DNA from: Euleptes europaea
Lineage: Eukaryota > Chordata > Lepidosauria > Squamata > Sphaerodactylidae
Direction of reading: 5' to 3'
Length of the DNA: 64,000 nucleotides
Assembly (NCBI RefSeq): GCF_029931775.1
Contig: NC_079325.1
Location: 58,326,286-58,390,285, forward strand
The notes beneath the pieces were generated by a model. It worked only from the letters and a program-made list of their open reading frames with translations. It searched no databases and was not told where the DNA came from. Positions 39,755 through 51,842 of the stretch are shown in pieces. How positions within the stretch are numbered: the first letter of the stretch is position 1; each line of letters begins with the position of its first letter. A program made the translations under genes and the position numbers.

Positions 39755-42700
39755 ATGTCGCAGCAACGCGTCCTCCCTCAGAGTAAAGAAACCCTCCTTC
39801 AGTCCTTTAATAAAAGGTTGAAAGATGATATCAAGTCCATCATGGATAACTTCACAGAGATCATCAAGACTGCAAAGGTGTGTGCTTGGAGGGGGAGACC
39901 CAGAAAGCCACACAGAAGTTGCTTCTTCTGTTTCCCCTCTTCCCCCTCCCAACCTTCCCCAATTTTTGCAGACCTGGCTAGACCTTAAACATTTCTTTGC
40001 TTGAACAGCAGTGCTTTAAAATAACTAAGGCAGCTCAAATCAGTGAGCCGAAACACATTCTGCAAGGATGGTGAAAAATGTCACTGCTGCTAGCCAGTCT
40101 GACTTGGGGGAAGAATGAGAACCTTTTTTAAGAGTTTAGGGCATTAAAATTCCTGACACGGGGAATAACATTGGCCGGTGGGCATTACACCAAACCAGTT
40201 GTGTTCTTTACATAATAGAGACAGGTGCAAAGAAAAGATGCATAACCAAAAACTCATACCTGCTGAGTGCAGCGGAAACCCTTCTGTGATGCAGAAATCA
40301 AGCCAGTGGGGTTTAGTGGTTAGAGTATCAGACTAGGAGCTGGGAGAGCCAGGTTGGAATCCCCACTGGACCATGGAAGCCTCCTGGGTGACACTCTTGG
40401 CCTAAACTACCTGGCAGGGGTGCTGTGAAGATAAAATGGGGAAAGGTGGGGTTAAACAGAGTAAATAAGTCACTTTTTAGACTTGGAAAGCTCACAGGGC
40501 TCCTGAATGCTGTTTTCCACTTCCTTCTACAGATTGAAGAAGAAACTCAGGTGTCTCGGGCAACCCAAGGCGAGCAAGACAACTATGAAATGCACGTCAG
40601 AGCAGCAAACATTGTGAGTCAGGGTGGCCTGAGCCCCTGGAAAGAGATGCTGGGGGGAAGGTCCCATTATGGTTGGTCCCTAACCTGGTTTACAAGTACC
40701 AAATCCGCCATACTGGTGGGCATCCTCCCTCTTCCTTTGGGGGTCTGTTGCTTCTTCTCCCTGCTCTGTTTAGTGAGGCAAGTGGGATTAATTCTGCCCT
40801 ATGGCAGATGAGGAAGGACTTATACAGGCAAAGAAAGGCTACTGCTGCATCAGTACTCTTACAGGCAGGCACGGGCTACTGAAAGGAGTGGTACTGCCCT
40901 GTGCAGGTCTGGAAGAAGAAGAGTTAGTTTTTGTACGTTGATTTCTTTACCACTTAAGGAAGAATCAAACCAGTTTACAATCACCTTCCCCTCCCACAAC
41001 AGACATCCTGTGAGGTAGGAGAGGCTGAGAAAACTCTAAGAGAGCTGTGACTAGCCCAAGGTCACCCAGCTGGCTTCATGTGTAGGAGTGGGGAAACCAA
41101 CCCGGTTCACCAGATTAGCGCCTGCCACTCATGTGGAGGAGTGGGGAATGAAACCAGGTTCCCCAGATTAAAGTCCAGTGCTCCAAACCATTGCTCTTAA
41201 CCACTACCCCACGCAGGCTCTCCAGGAGGAAGGGCATCTTGGGGTTGTCCTCAGCTGAGAGATTTTGGGATCCCCAGATTTAAGACTCTTGTCTGTCTCT
41301 CCCTCCAAGTTCATAGGGGGCACCTTTCCAGCACTGGCAAAGTTGGAGGAGGTGGGCAAACAAGCTCAGCAGTGCAAGACACATCGTTGTAGAAAATTTC
41401 TCTGTGGCCATCTATGCTTGCAGCCCTTTGGGAAATCCTGCATCCCAAAAACGGTTGCCTGTCCCAGGGTGCTTATAATTCAACATATATAGCATTAACT
41501 TCACCCTGATCCGAAGCTAAGCAGGATCGGCCCTGGTTAGTACTTGGATGAGAGACCACTAGGAAAGTCCAGGGTTGCTATGCAGAGGCAGGCAATGGCA
41601 AATCACCTGTGATGATCTCTCACTTTGAAAATCCCATGAGGGGTCACCATAAGTCGGCTGCAGCTTGGCGCCAAAAAACAAAACAGAAAACTACTGCTTT
41701 CAGGATAGTTCAGCTACGCTGTTTAAACTTCTGACTCTTCTGAGTAGGTCCGGGCTGGGGAGTCCCTCATGAAGCTCGTCTCTGACCTGAAGCAGTTCCT
41801 GATCCTCAATGACTTCCCCTCCGTCAACGAGGCCATCAACCAGCGCACCCAGCAGCTGCGCGGCCTGCAGGAGGAGTGCGACAAGAAACTGATCACGCTA
41901 CGGGACGAGATCTCCATCGACCTCTACGAGTTGGAAGAAGAGTATTACTCTTCCAGGTACAAATAAAGCCCTGGGTGACCCAGACTCACTCGGCCTGTCT
42001 CTGACCTTCCGACTGCAGCTGCCCTGGTAGACTTCTTGAAGCATCTGTGCTCAGGCAGCTGAATCTGCATGGGGGCGGGGTGTTCAGCCTCAATGCAATT
42101 GAGTTTGCACTTTCTGTTTGCAATTCAGTGCTTCTATTTAGGTGGCAGCCATACCATGCAAATCAGGGCTTGCTCCATGGAGATGCAGGGACAGAGCATC
42201 TTCCCTAGACGGCATCTCCAAGTTTTGCCAGCCAGTAGCTTGGGTGGGAGGGCTAGTGTTCTAAACATCACGGGCACTTCTAGTGTATTGTTCCCACCCC
42301 AAATATTACCTTATCAGCTTTCTTTTTTGGGAGGGGGTGTATTTTTGTTTCTTCCGTGACCAGCAGAGAAATATTTAATGCAATATAGATCCCAAGAAGC
42401 CTTTTATAATTATGTCAACCATGCTGGCTCCCCAAATATCATTATATGTTGCATTATAGCATGGATATTTTTACTACTCACCCTATCCTCAAGCTAGTCA
42501 TGTATGAAACTAAGAAGTGCCTGAAACAGAAGTTTACTCTTTTAACTGCAAAATGCTTGGTCAGCTCCTTGTTGCCAAAGACCAACATGGTGACAGTTAC
42601 AGTCACAGACAGGAGAAACTGGTTGGCTGGCCAGCCAAATCTTTTTGACTCAATAAGGTTTCAGTTGACTACTTCATGTTGGGAGGGGGTATCCAACTTT

Positions 42701-45127
42701 TTTTTTCTTGGCTGTTCAGAGATAAAATTGAGCTTTTAGTGTTTTCCATGGTATGGCTTGTATGCTTTAAAAAACACACTAATTAGGCAGCAAAGGTTTG
42801 GGTCCCCACCCTTCATAAGCTATAAATTATGTTTGAATCATGGAGCCTTTGGGTGGTCTGGGCACTGGGAGGCTTTGTGATCTGCCAGGTGTTTCGTCTC
42901 CTGCACATCTCCAAACAGATCTGGTCTCAAAGGCTCTCCCTTGGACTGATTCCGGCCTAGCAATCAATTTCGCTCATGTGTTAATCTTTATAGCATTATT
43001 CTGAGAAAGTTGATAGCATTTTTGCCTCTTGCATGACACCTCATGAGGCCATCAGTCAATTCAGGACTTGCGAAAGGAGGTTGTTCTTTGCATGAGTAAC
43101 ACCAGTCGTGAAACCTCCATGTTTGGAGGCAGTGTACCTGTGAAGGTTACAGGTTGAGGAAAAGCAGAGGGTGGCTGCTCCCTTCAGGCTTAGCCTGCGA
43201 ACTTCAGCAAGGCTGGATGCTCCAGCAGACAGATTGTTGGATTAAGTTGGGTGTTGGCCTGGTCCAGGGAGCTGCCTCTCTTCTCTGCTGGTCCTCTGGT
43301 TCAGCATGGATTGCCTTTTCTTCCCTGCGCCTTTCAGGCTTCAGATGACATTTTGAGTCAAGTGCACCAAAGAAGCCAACTCTTACCCTGTTATGCCCAA
43401 GCCTGGGAGCTGGGTTTCTACATCTGCCCCACGTGGACTCCCAGCACAGGTTCTCTGCAGTCAGTTGATGGGGGATGGACTGGAACAGGCAAAGTGTCCT
43501 GCTCTGTTGACCAGGCCACAGTGGAAGGCCACGCTTCTGCTGTTAGAGCCAGATGAATCCAGAGGCCTCATAATGCCCTCTGGTCCATTGGGGGGGTTAC
43601 ATGCTGCGATTCCTTTGGGTCATTGGAGCCGGCATGTTTTCATCACCCCAGGCCTCCCTGCTAGGTTGAGGCAGTTGCCGCAAATCTCCAGTTCCCAGGC
43701 CCAGAGTCTAGAATCATGCACCACTTCTCAAACTTCAGGTTTCAAGTGTAATTTGTTTTTTTCTGTGTGGCTCTCCATGGTGGCTGGAGCTGTGGGCTTC
43801 CAGTGCTGATGGGTTACGACAATATTATATAATTAGTATACATATTTTAAGCATTGAGCCAAGCCTGTGTGTATATATACTCAGGTACATATACAGACAC
43901 ACACATGTATGGCTAAAATATACACATAGCATCTATTTATACCTAAAATGTCCCAAAATCTCTGCAAATTAATATTTTATTATAATAAATAAAACAGCTG
44001 TGAGCAAAACCACCTGTAGCTGCTGTCCTGGACTGGTTTTATTTTTCTTGAAAAGCAGCCCATTCCTTGGGCAAGCGGCTCTTTTCCCCTCCTTTCTGTG
44101 CACAGCTTGCTTCTTTGCCTGTTTTTATTTCCAAGACTTTTAATATTTCCTCTACTTCCTTTTGCATCTCCTGTGTACTTCAGGGGTGGGGCTTCTACTT
44201 GGGACAAGGATCCAAAGATGGTCCCAGGCACTCCTGTGTCAGCACAGCGGGGGGGCCACGTGCAAGTTTGACCATGTGTATCCATGCGTGTGAAGTTATT
44301 GCCCAATGTGACAGCACATCTACTTTCTTCTCCCACATCTTCCCTGAAACACCTGCCTGTGTAAAAGCTTGAAAATTAGTCTTTGGCTGCTGGAAAAAAT
44401 ATACGGAGATCCATAAAGGGAGGCCAAGTCCCAGCCCCCTAAGGAATGTGGGGATGGGAGGGGTGATGGTTGTCATTCCTACAGGCCTTTCTTGGGCCCA
44501 TCCCCTTCTCAGATCTACTCCAGGAAAATTAGTTCCTGAACAAGTAGGCTTTTTGATCAAGATTCTGCCTTGGGTGCTTAATTTTGAGTACTGTATTATT
44601 TTTGTTCAACTCATTGGTTTCCTGATTCCCTATGACAAAGTCTTTTCACAGTTCTTACCTTTCCTAGACAAAAACAAACAAAAACCTGTGTCATGGACAC
44701 GCACTCAATTTAATTCTGTTTACTGAAAGAGTACATTTAAAACTGCCCCATCACCAAGTCTATTTGAAGATGAGCTGCTAAGTTTAAAAGAAGGGGCTGG
44801 CGAACCTTGTTGTGGCATCCAAAGACAGTCTGCTACTTCCTTAACGCATGCGTCTCTTGCTTTTCTCCCTCTTCCTCTGCTGCTACTTCCTTCTTTCATC
44901 TGCATCCTGCCTCTCTTCTGCTGGGAAGCTACAGCCTGTGCGACGGCAATGACCTTCCGCTGTGTGAGGCGTACTGGCGACAAGAACCTGCCGGGGGCTC
45001 CCCTGAAGGCCTCCCCATGCCTCTGGTAGCTGCCATGATGGAGCAGAATGTCCCGGCACCCCAGGGGCCCACCCCCTCGCACCCTCACGTCAATGGGCAT
45101 GGAGCAGCCCCCACGGAGCATGCCTAA
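39755..45127 (+). CDS. MED22: MED22, Mediator head subunit (Surf-5), two isoforms
   Basis: MED22 is a subunit of the Mediator head module that links activators to RNA polymerase II. Coding exons: 39755-39877, 40533-40613, 41748-41956 and 44929-45127. The long form is 203 residues (human 200). Conserved blocks are [72 protein letters not shown] and [20 protein letters not shown]; the unique tail ends GAAPTEHA. Reading past the donor at 41956 gives RYK and a TAA at 41964-41966: a 140-residue short form, the known Surf-5a length. The first exon starts 22 bases after the acceptor. Mostly helical, as expected for MED22. Downstream SURF6 is in the same direction. Confidence 0.97.
40305..40480 (+). 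mobile_element. tRNA-derived SINE (family of 11636)
   Basis: GGTTTAGTGGTTAGAGTATC A box region, GGTTGGAATCCCCACTGG B box region, GGTGCTGTGAAGATAAAATG body. Short tail. In MED22 intron 2. Confidence 0.7.
40905..41225 (-). mobile_element. tRNA-derived SINE (minus strand)
   Basis: On the minus strand the head is GAGCCTGCGTGGGGTAGTGG, GGTTTCATTCCCCACTCC as B box, CCAGCTGGGTGACCTTGGGC in the body, and TCTCCTACCTCACAGGATGT toward the tail. Confidence 0.75.
41495..41685 (+). mobile_element. 5S-rRNA-derived SINE
   Basis: CCTGATCCGAAGCTAAGCAG, GGCCCTGGTTAGTACTTGGA and GAGAGACCACTAGGAAAG follow 5S rRNA; GGGTCACCATAAGTCGGCTG is the BovB-like tail. Confidence 0.88.
41962..41967 (+). terminator. MED22 short-isoform poly(A) signal overlapping its stop codon
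   Basis: AATAAA at 41962-41967 contains the TAA stop (41964-41966) of the short isoform. If used, the cleaved transcript would have almost no 3' UTR. AATAAA at 43984-43993 (two overlapping) is an alternative end after a 2-kb 3' UTR. Confidence 0.5.
41968..44928 (+). other. MED22 last intron, or short-isoform 3' UTR
   Basis: A 3-kb stretch with no repeat family I can name. AATAAA at 43984-43993 may end a long 3' UTR of the short isoform. Small ORFs here have no recognisable similarity. Confidence 0.5.
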
Positions 45128-46140
45128 AAAGGACTCCTCTGCCCCCCGGCCTAGCTGCATTTTGAGGCTTGAAGGATTTTGCTCTCCAGTGGAACCTAGT
45201 GGCTTCCAGCCCTCTGGAAGTCTGCTGCGTTTGCTGGAGTCTGTTCCTTAAGAAATGACACAGCAAATATGAAGGGAGGATAGCTAGCTAGAGGCAAAGG
45301 AGCTCATAGTTTTGACAGGACACTGGCATTGTTTGTGGCAAAACATTTGGGTTTGATGTGAGAGCTTAAGACGGCTGTTAGGGATTATTTCTCTCGGATA
45401 GTTTCAGAGGTTTAGCCAGCTTGGCCTGCAGTAGAACAGTTCAATTCGAGTCCAGTAGCACCTTAGAGACCAACGAGATTGTTAGAGTGTGAGCTTATGA
45501 GACTCCAAGCTCCCTTCGTGTCTCGTGTCTGGTGAAGGGAGCTTTTGCTTTTGAAAGCTTATACCCTGAAAATCTTGTTGGTCGCTAAGATGCTACTGGA
45601 CTCAAATGTAGCTGTTCTCTGATAGAATTCCTCTTTGAAAAATAGATGTTCATACAGCGTGGTGCTCGCATTATCTCAATAGGAATTTTGGAACAGAGTT
45701 TCCATATTTTATAAGCATTTTATTCCCTGGCCCCTGAGGGAATTAAGCTGCATTAACATCAACTTTTTACCTTTTCAGGTAGGTCATCTGGATTGTGGTG
45801 TTAACTGTCCTTTGTAGGGAGGGACAGGACTGGAGGAGCCACCTCCCCTGCTGCTTCTGTGCTTTCTGACAGGCAAGAAGCAGATGAAGCATTTCACCCT
45901 ACCAGCCTTGGCCCAGGAAGGCTTTTGTCTGTTGAATTTCTGTACGTTTGTCTGGCAGGGGCAGTAAAACAAGCAGAGACTGATGCCCCTGCTTTTCCAT
46001 TGCGTCCCTTGGAGGGTCTGCCACCTTTAAAAATATTATTTTGCCCTTGCTCCTGTGCCTTTAGAGTAGCCCAACACAGAAAAGTGGGTGAGGTTTGCTT
46101 GGCATGGAGGCAAAATAAGGGAGAAAGCTCTGTTCATGTT
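45128..46140 (+). other. MED22 3' UTR and flank
   Basis: No AATAAA is seen until the candidate at 50018-50023. Holds the foldback MITE at 45437-45622; otherwise nothing named. Confidence 0.5.
45437..45622. mobile_element. Palindromic foldback MITE (GAGTCCAGTAG family)
   Basis: AATTCGAGTCCAGTAGCACC and TTAGAGACCAACGAGATT at the left are inverted in AATCTTGTTGGTCGCTAAGA and TGCTACTGGACTCAAATG at the right; CAAGCTCCCTTCGTGTC and GAAGGGAGCTTTTG face each other near the centre. Confidence 0.8.
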
Positions 46141-46154
46141 TCTGTTAACTCTTT

Positions 46155-48838
46155 ACAAAAAACAGCACAAGCTCTAAATTAGCAAAAGGCGAATGCTATA
46201 TTCTAGGCAAAATGCATAAGATCAACACACTACTGCAAACATAAAGAAACTGTACCAAAGGCATACAAAAAACAACACTTTCAAACACAACTAGATGGAT
46301 TCAACTAGGCAAGTAATAGCCGCAAAGTTCAATCCCAAAGTTGGCAACGGCAGCAGCTGGTCCTGTTGGAGCCGATCGAAAACGGGAGCTGGTGGTCATG
46401 CGCAGAGCAGCGGTGATCGAAGCGAAGTTGGTCTTTTAATTACAGTGAAGAAATTGAAGGTAAGCAACAGCTGGAAGGAATGGACATGCGCAATACGCAA
46501 ATTCAGCAGGACAGAAGTAGCGCAACTTTCAAAATTTCTAACAATAGCTGTGTAAAAAAATTTAAGCTGAAGCCTCGTTGCAGAAGACAAGGTGAACGGA
46601 ACGTGGTCTATAGATTATAAATCACGTTTCGCTGTGGGCTTTGTCAGCCTGGGGAGGGGAAAGTGTGGGAAGGAGTTACTTAACGTGTCTATATCAACAT
46701 ACATAAATATAGTTACAAAAATTTAATTACAAGTTAAGAGTTCCATATAAATGCCAACTTGTGAAAGTAAGATTGTGATTTGAATTTACCAATAGAAAAT
46801 ATCAGACAGTGAATGCAGCAATTAAAAGAGACCAGCAGGTTCATGTTTCAATCATGACATCTCTAAACTAAAATGGCCAAGACTTTGCTAACCTTTGGAA
46901 TATAGTCAAAAAGAAAGCTAGACTTGACTTACATGCAGTATCCCTATCTGACTACTGCAAAGCTGAAATAATCCCTAGGGGTCTCTGTATTCAAAAACCT
47001 GCATTATTTCTCACATGTCGTGAGTTTAAAAACAAGTGGGCAGCAATTTTGAACTGCTGCTCCATAGACCTGATCTTGCTTGTCATTCAGCAAGCATCCC
47101 TAGAAGCTGAAACCTTAGACAATGAGATAGAAACAACCCGTTCTGATCTAAAATCTAAGTTGCCAGATGATTCCTTTAAAAAGCAACTTGAGACATTAAA
47201 AAATGAATTGGAAAATTATATTTCCAGCATTAAAGCTTACAAAATCAAAAAATTCAAAAGGGACACCAATGATTATCCACAAAAGAAGGTGTATTTTTGG
47301 CAATATCAGGATCCCCTTAATGGCAGAAGACCTAATGAAAGAAGGGTTGAACCTCACTTTAGACCATCTTCACCTGAACATGATTCAGACAGTTACAATT
47401 CTTCTAGCAGAGGTTCTTCTTATTCTTCCTTCTCCTCTAGACCGTATTTTTTAAGATTGGGAGGTCAACAGAGGAATTTTCAGCATCCCCCCAGACCATG
47501 CAGAAAAAAAAGAGATACCTGATGAAAAAGATGTTTTGAATTTAGGATTGAGGTTTGTCCCTACTGCAAAGTATTCTGCTTTTCGTACCAGAGTAGACCT
47601 GTTCAAATTATTTCGTCAAATAAAACTTAAAGAGCATTTCCATGGTGCTTCCTCTGTTCATTCCAGTTTCAGACCCAAATCTTCATTCAATCCCATAGCA
47701 ACAACCATTTAATTCATACCTTTCAGCATTTGGTGCTGAGAGACATATCAAAGAGTGAAAAAGTTAAGATACAAACTCAGTATGGAGATTTTAGACAACC
47801 TATATAGGGATGCCTCTATAGTAATTAAGAAGGTTGATAAGGGCAGTTCAATAGTGATTTTGAACAAAAATGACTACAATTCTGAAAACCTTAAACAACT
47901 CAGTGACAATAGATTTTACCACCCATTGCCCTCAAATCCAGTCAAATCTGTTGATAAAATCATTAGGATTGTAGTTTATGAAGCTTCTGCTCTAAACTAT
48001 ATTGATTCTTCTGCAGAATATCTCAATTCGGAACATCCTGCTATCCCTATCTTCCATACTCTCCCCAAAATCCATAAAAATTTATCACCACCTCCCGGTC
48101 GTCCCATAATTTCAGTGATTAATTCGTAACTGGAGCCTATAGCCAAATACCTAGATCATTTTTTGCAGCCTTTTGTTAAACAAACCCCTTCATTTCTCCT
48201 TGATTCACGAGATTTCATAAAACAATTAGAAAACACTATCTTCCTATAGGTTGTGTTATGGCAACTTTAGACGTTGCCTCACTGTACACCAATATACCAC
48301 TGCCTGAAGCAAGAAATATTATTCAAAATCATTTCGATAAAAGACCCGATCTCTCCCCTCCAACCCACTTCCTGCTAGACCCGGTTGACATTCTCTTTGA
48401 GAACAATTTTTTCCGTTACAAGGACCAACTTTACATACAAGTCAAGGGAGTAGCTATGGGGGCCGCTTGAGCCCCCGCCATTGCTAATCTCTATATGATA
48501 GACTTTGAGCACAAATTTATCTTCAATAACAACCCTTTTAAAGAGCATATGATCATATTCAAGAAGTATGTTGATGATCTTTATTTTTTGTTTGATTTGG
48601 AAGAGTATTTCTTAAAATTCAAAGATTGGATTAACAATCTGAATACGGAGACCCCTAGGGATTATTTCTGTTTTGCAGTAGTCAGATAGGGATACTGCAT
48701 GTGTCAAGTCTAGCTTTCTTTTTGACTATATTCCAAAGGTTAGCAAAGTCTTGGCCATTTTAGTTTAGAGATGTCATGATTGAAACATGAACCTGCTGGT
48801 CTCTTTTAATTTAGAGCTTGTGCTGGTTTTTTGTATTG
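46155..48838 (+). mobile_element. Penelope-like retroelement (fossil) with inverted terminal repeats
   Basis: Family: Penelope-like element, by its RT blocks on the plus strand (DVASLYTNIPLPEARN at 48272, IQVKGVAMGA near 48440, FKKYVDDLYFLF near 48560). An upstream coding part is near 47050-47520. About 160 bp at 46828-46990 is inverted at 48650-48815, and a shorter piece at 46155-46183 is inverted at 48816-48838. CTGTTAACTCTTTA at 46141-46154 and 48839-48852 is a 14-bp target duplication. The element looks broken, with several breaks, and is old. Confidence 0.85.
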
Positions 48839-48852
48839 ATCTGTTAACTCTT

Positions 48853-49590
48853 TAGCAGGGTTACTTAAAAAAAAAGAACAGCGGAAACCTTGGAAGGTGC
48901 TCATATCCATTACTCCGTGGTAATTGGCCCTAAATACTTGGGTATCTCATTTTCAGTGTTCTTCCACCAGATTAGCTGTGTAAGCTAAACCAGTACTGCC
49001 CTCCATCCCACAAATGCTTATTGCACATTTTAAGCCCTTCTCCCCCCCCCCCCCAATTCATTTCCCAGTCTCAGGGCTACCCCCAGCCTTTCTGTGGCTC
49101 TGCACCACACAGTGGTTCTTTGTTTCCTCTGGAGCTTTGTAGGTGACCAAAGCTGCAGTTCCAAGCACACTTTGCTAGGAGTCGGTGCCGTTGACGTAAA
49201 TGCTTAGTAAACCTGCTTAGAATTGATCTCCAAGGATTTCAGGATGTGGCCTTGTTTCCTAGGAGATCTGCAAGCACAGTTTCTGAAGTAGGACTTCTCT
49301 TCCTCTTCTTCTACCACTTTATGGTGGGGAGGTGTTGCAATGGGAGGGGGCCCAGCAAAAATCACCTCTCTGCCTCTTCCTCCAACAATAAAAATGCCCA
49401 CTAGCTGTTGGAAACCTACTCTGCGGTGTAAGCTGGGGATTGGAGCATATGTGTACTTGAAGGGGGACTGGGCCCTCTAAAACAGATGCAGACCTGCTGA
49501 GGGTCACGATTTCATGGTCTTGCTCCTGGGCCCTTAGCAGCAGGATGACCTCTACCTTGTTAATATCTGTGTATTGTTTTGCTGCCCTGA
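48853..49590. other. Intergenic/3' UTR stretch after the Penelope-like element
   Basis: Only a poly-C run at 49043 and no named gene or repeat. Confidence 0.5.
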
Positions 49591-49750
49591 CCTGGATAGC
49601 CCAGGCTAGACTGATCTCAGAAGCAAAGCAGGGTCGACTCTGGCAAGTACTAAGGTCATGATGTGGAGGCAGGCAATGGCAAACCACTTCCCAGCGTCTC
49701 TTGCCTTGAAAACCTCACCATGGGTCACCAGATGTGACTTGGCACCTATA
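49590..49750 (+). mobile_element. 5S-rRNA-derived SINE
   Basis: GGATAGCCCAGGCTAGACTG, ATCTCAGAAGCAAAGCAGGG head; GGCAATGGCAAACCACTTCC body; ATGGGTCACCAGATGTGACT tail. Confidence 0.8.
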
Positions 49751-49774
49751 TATAATATAGATGCCAAGTCACAT

Positions 49775-49856
49775 CTGGGGTGTGTGTGTGTGTGTATGTG
49801 TATATATATATGTATATATATGTATGTGTATATATATATATGTATATATATGTATG

Positions 49857-49900
<44 letters not shown>

Positions 49901-49902
49901 GC
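49775..49902. repeat. TG/TA microsatellite
   Basis: Alternating TGTG, TATA and TGTATG runs. TTGGCACCTATATATA and its inverse ATATAGATGCCAA at 49739-49768 precede it. ORFs of Tyr/Ile/Val repeats here are products of this. Confidence 0.95.
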
Positions 49903-50017
49903 TGCTAGAGGTCCAGGGAGTAAGGCCAGTAAAGAAGCTGGTAATTTGGCCATAAACATTTCAGTGTTCTGTAGTTTGTGTGTAGAGGGAATTTTTTCCT
50001 AACTGAGTAGATGATTG

Positions 50018-50023
50018 AATAAA
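50018..50023 (+). terminator. Candidate distal poly(A) signal (MED22 long isoform?)
   Basis: GATTGAATAAAGAGTTGTTTTGC looks like a genuine mRNA end and is the first AATAAA after the long-isoform stop at 45127. If real, the 3' UTR includes the Penelope-like element and a SINE. 50024-51035 shows nothing named. Confidence 0.35.
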
Positions 50024-51037
50024 GAGTTGTTTTGCTACAAAATATGTATGTGGCTGTTTCATTCAGCTGGAAATGCACAGAGGGAAAAGACCAATGCAGG
50101 GAAGAGAAGACAACTCCCCTGTCAAAGTATTTGTCCAGATCCTCTTTCATTTCACAGGGGAACATAAAAGGTTATTTGTCCCTTTAAAAAATAATTTCCT
50201 TTCCACCCTGTAAAGATCTGCAGTGTGGCTTATAAGCATAATTAAATGAATTTATGACAGTATTGAAATTATGAAGAGCTCAGCAGCACAAGAACCGACA
50301 CACCACATCCAATCAAATGTTAGGTGACCCAAGACCTGAAGTTCAAGCTCCAGAAGCAGGTGATGCCTCTTTCCTCCCCCAACCCCAAGGTGTGTTGCCT
50401 TATCTCATACGCACTTTCAGTGTTGTGAGCAGCTTCGTTTGGTCAGGATGGGCAGGGACCCACATGCTTGTGTGTAGCCCCCCTTTCTAATTAAAGACAC
50501 ATTTTTTTTACCTAACTGCTGCCTGTTTGCAGGCCTGTCCCCTGAACTAAGCCTTGATTCCTTTGCAGTAACTGGGATTACGGACTGTTGCTGAAGTCCT
50601 TGGTTAGATTACCAGTCATTGGGAAGGAAACAGCTCTCTGCTGGTGGAGGGGCCTGCCTACCATCAGGCATCACACCTAAACCCAGTGAGAGGAAAACTT
50701 CCATCTTCAGTCAAGGCAAGAGAGGGACAAGTCTCTTGGCCCAAGAGAGGGACAAGTTTAGACAACCAATGGAGATTCGGCAGGGATGCATATCCCGTAT
50801 TTAGAAAATCAGCACCTGCCTCAGGACGTGAGATGGCAGCTGCTGCAGCAGGCCAGCCAGCGTTTTGGGCCTGCTTCCCTTCGGAGGGCATGGTCGGATT
50901 TTGTAACACCTAGTCCTCTTGCAATGATTATTACAGGTCTTGTGATACTGGACAGCATCGCTTCCCATCTGTGTAACCCACCTGGCATCTCAGCGAGAAG
51001 GTGGGTTGTAAATGAAGGTAAAAAAATCTGAAGAAGG

Positions 51038-51160
51038 GAGCCGTGGCTCACGAAAGCTCCTACCCTGCCAGAAAATATTTTTGTTAGTCTTTAGGGTGCT
51101 ACTGGACTCTGGCCCTTTTTTACTACTGCAAACAGACTAACACGGCGACCCACTGTGAAA
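51038..51160. mobile_element. MITE end (Chompy-like)
   Basis: GAAGGGAGCCGTGGCTCACG, AAAGCTCCTACCCTGCC, TTTGTTAGTCTTTAGGGTGC, TACTGGACTC and AACAGACTAACACGGCGACC resemble a MITE terminus widespread in sauropsids. Confidence 0.6.
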
Positions 51161-51439
51161 AAATAAGTAAACCAAGGCAGGGCTGGAAGAGGAAGAGGAA
51201 AGTTTGCAGAAGAAGCTGAAATGCAAAATCAAAAAATCAAAAATAAAAACCCAGGGGGGGATTTCCAGCGCAATCCTATGCAGAATTCGTCCCGTCTAAG
51301 CCCGGGGGAGCGAACGGAGCGATTCCCCTTGGGGGCGCGCCGTCAAACTCCTCCCAAGCAACCGAAGCGACGCCCCCTTGCCGCGGAAGCGCCGCCTCCG
51401 GCAAGCGCTCCGCAGCCAGAGCCGTCCTTGACGCCGACG

Positions 51440-51463
51440 CTGCTGCTGCTGCTGCTGCTGCTG
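51440..51463 (+). repeat. (CTG)8 triplet repeat
   Basis: Eight uninterrupted CTG units followed by CAG in the CpG island. Confidence 0.95.
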
Positions 51464-51842
51464 CAGCCGCCGGGGGCCGCAGGGCAGCTTCTCGCCTGCC
51501 TCCCGCCGCGCCTGGGCCCCTCCCGCCGCCGGGACCCCGCCGCGCCCGGGCTGCACGTGGCGGGAGGCTCCGCTCCCCGCCCGCCCCACCCAGCGGAGCG
51601 CGGGGCCGGCGGAAGGCCGCGGCGCTCCCGAGCCGCACGAGGTCTGCAGCGCCGCGTGGGGGAGGCGGGGAGGCGGGGGGGCGGGGCTTCCCTTGCGCGC
51701 GTGCGCGTCCCGCCCCCCGTCTCGTGAGGCCGCTGGGCGCGCGTGCCCGGCAGGAGGCGCCCTCCGCGTGCTCGGGGGCAACGGGCGCTTCCCCGGGCGC
51801 CGCCGGCTCGCGCGCCCTGAGGGGCGCAGGGGGCAGCGTCGC

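Noticed and set aside
43251-43809. ORFs of 101-138 residues in the MED22 last intron
   Set aside because: No splice support, no recognisable domain; within a probable intron or 3' UTR.
49606-50002. Tyr/Ile-rich ORFs
   Set aside because: Translations of a TG/TA microsatellite.
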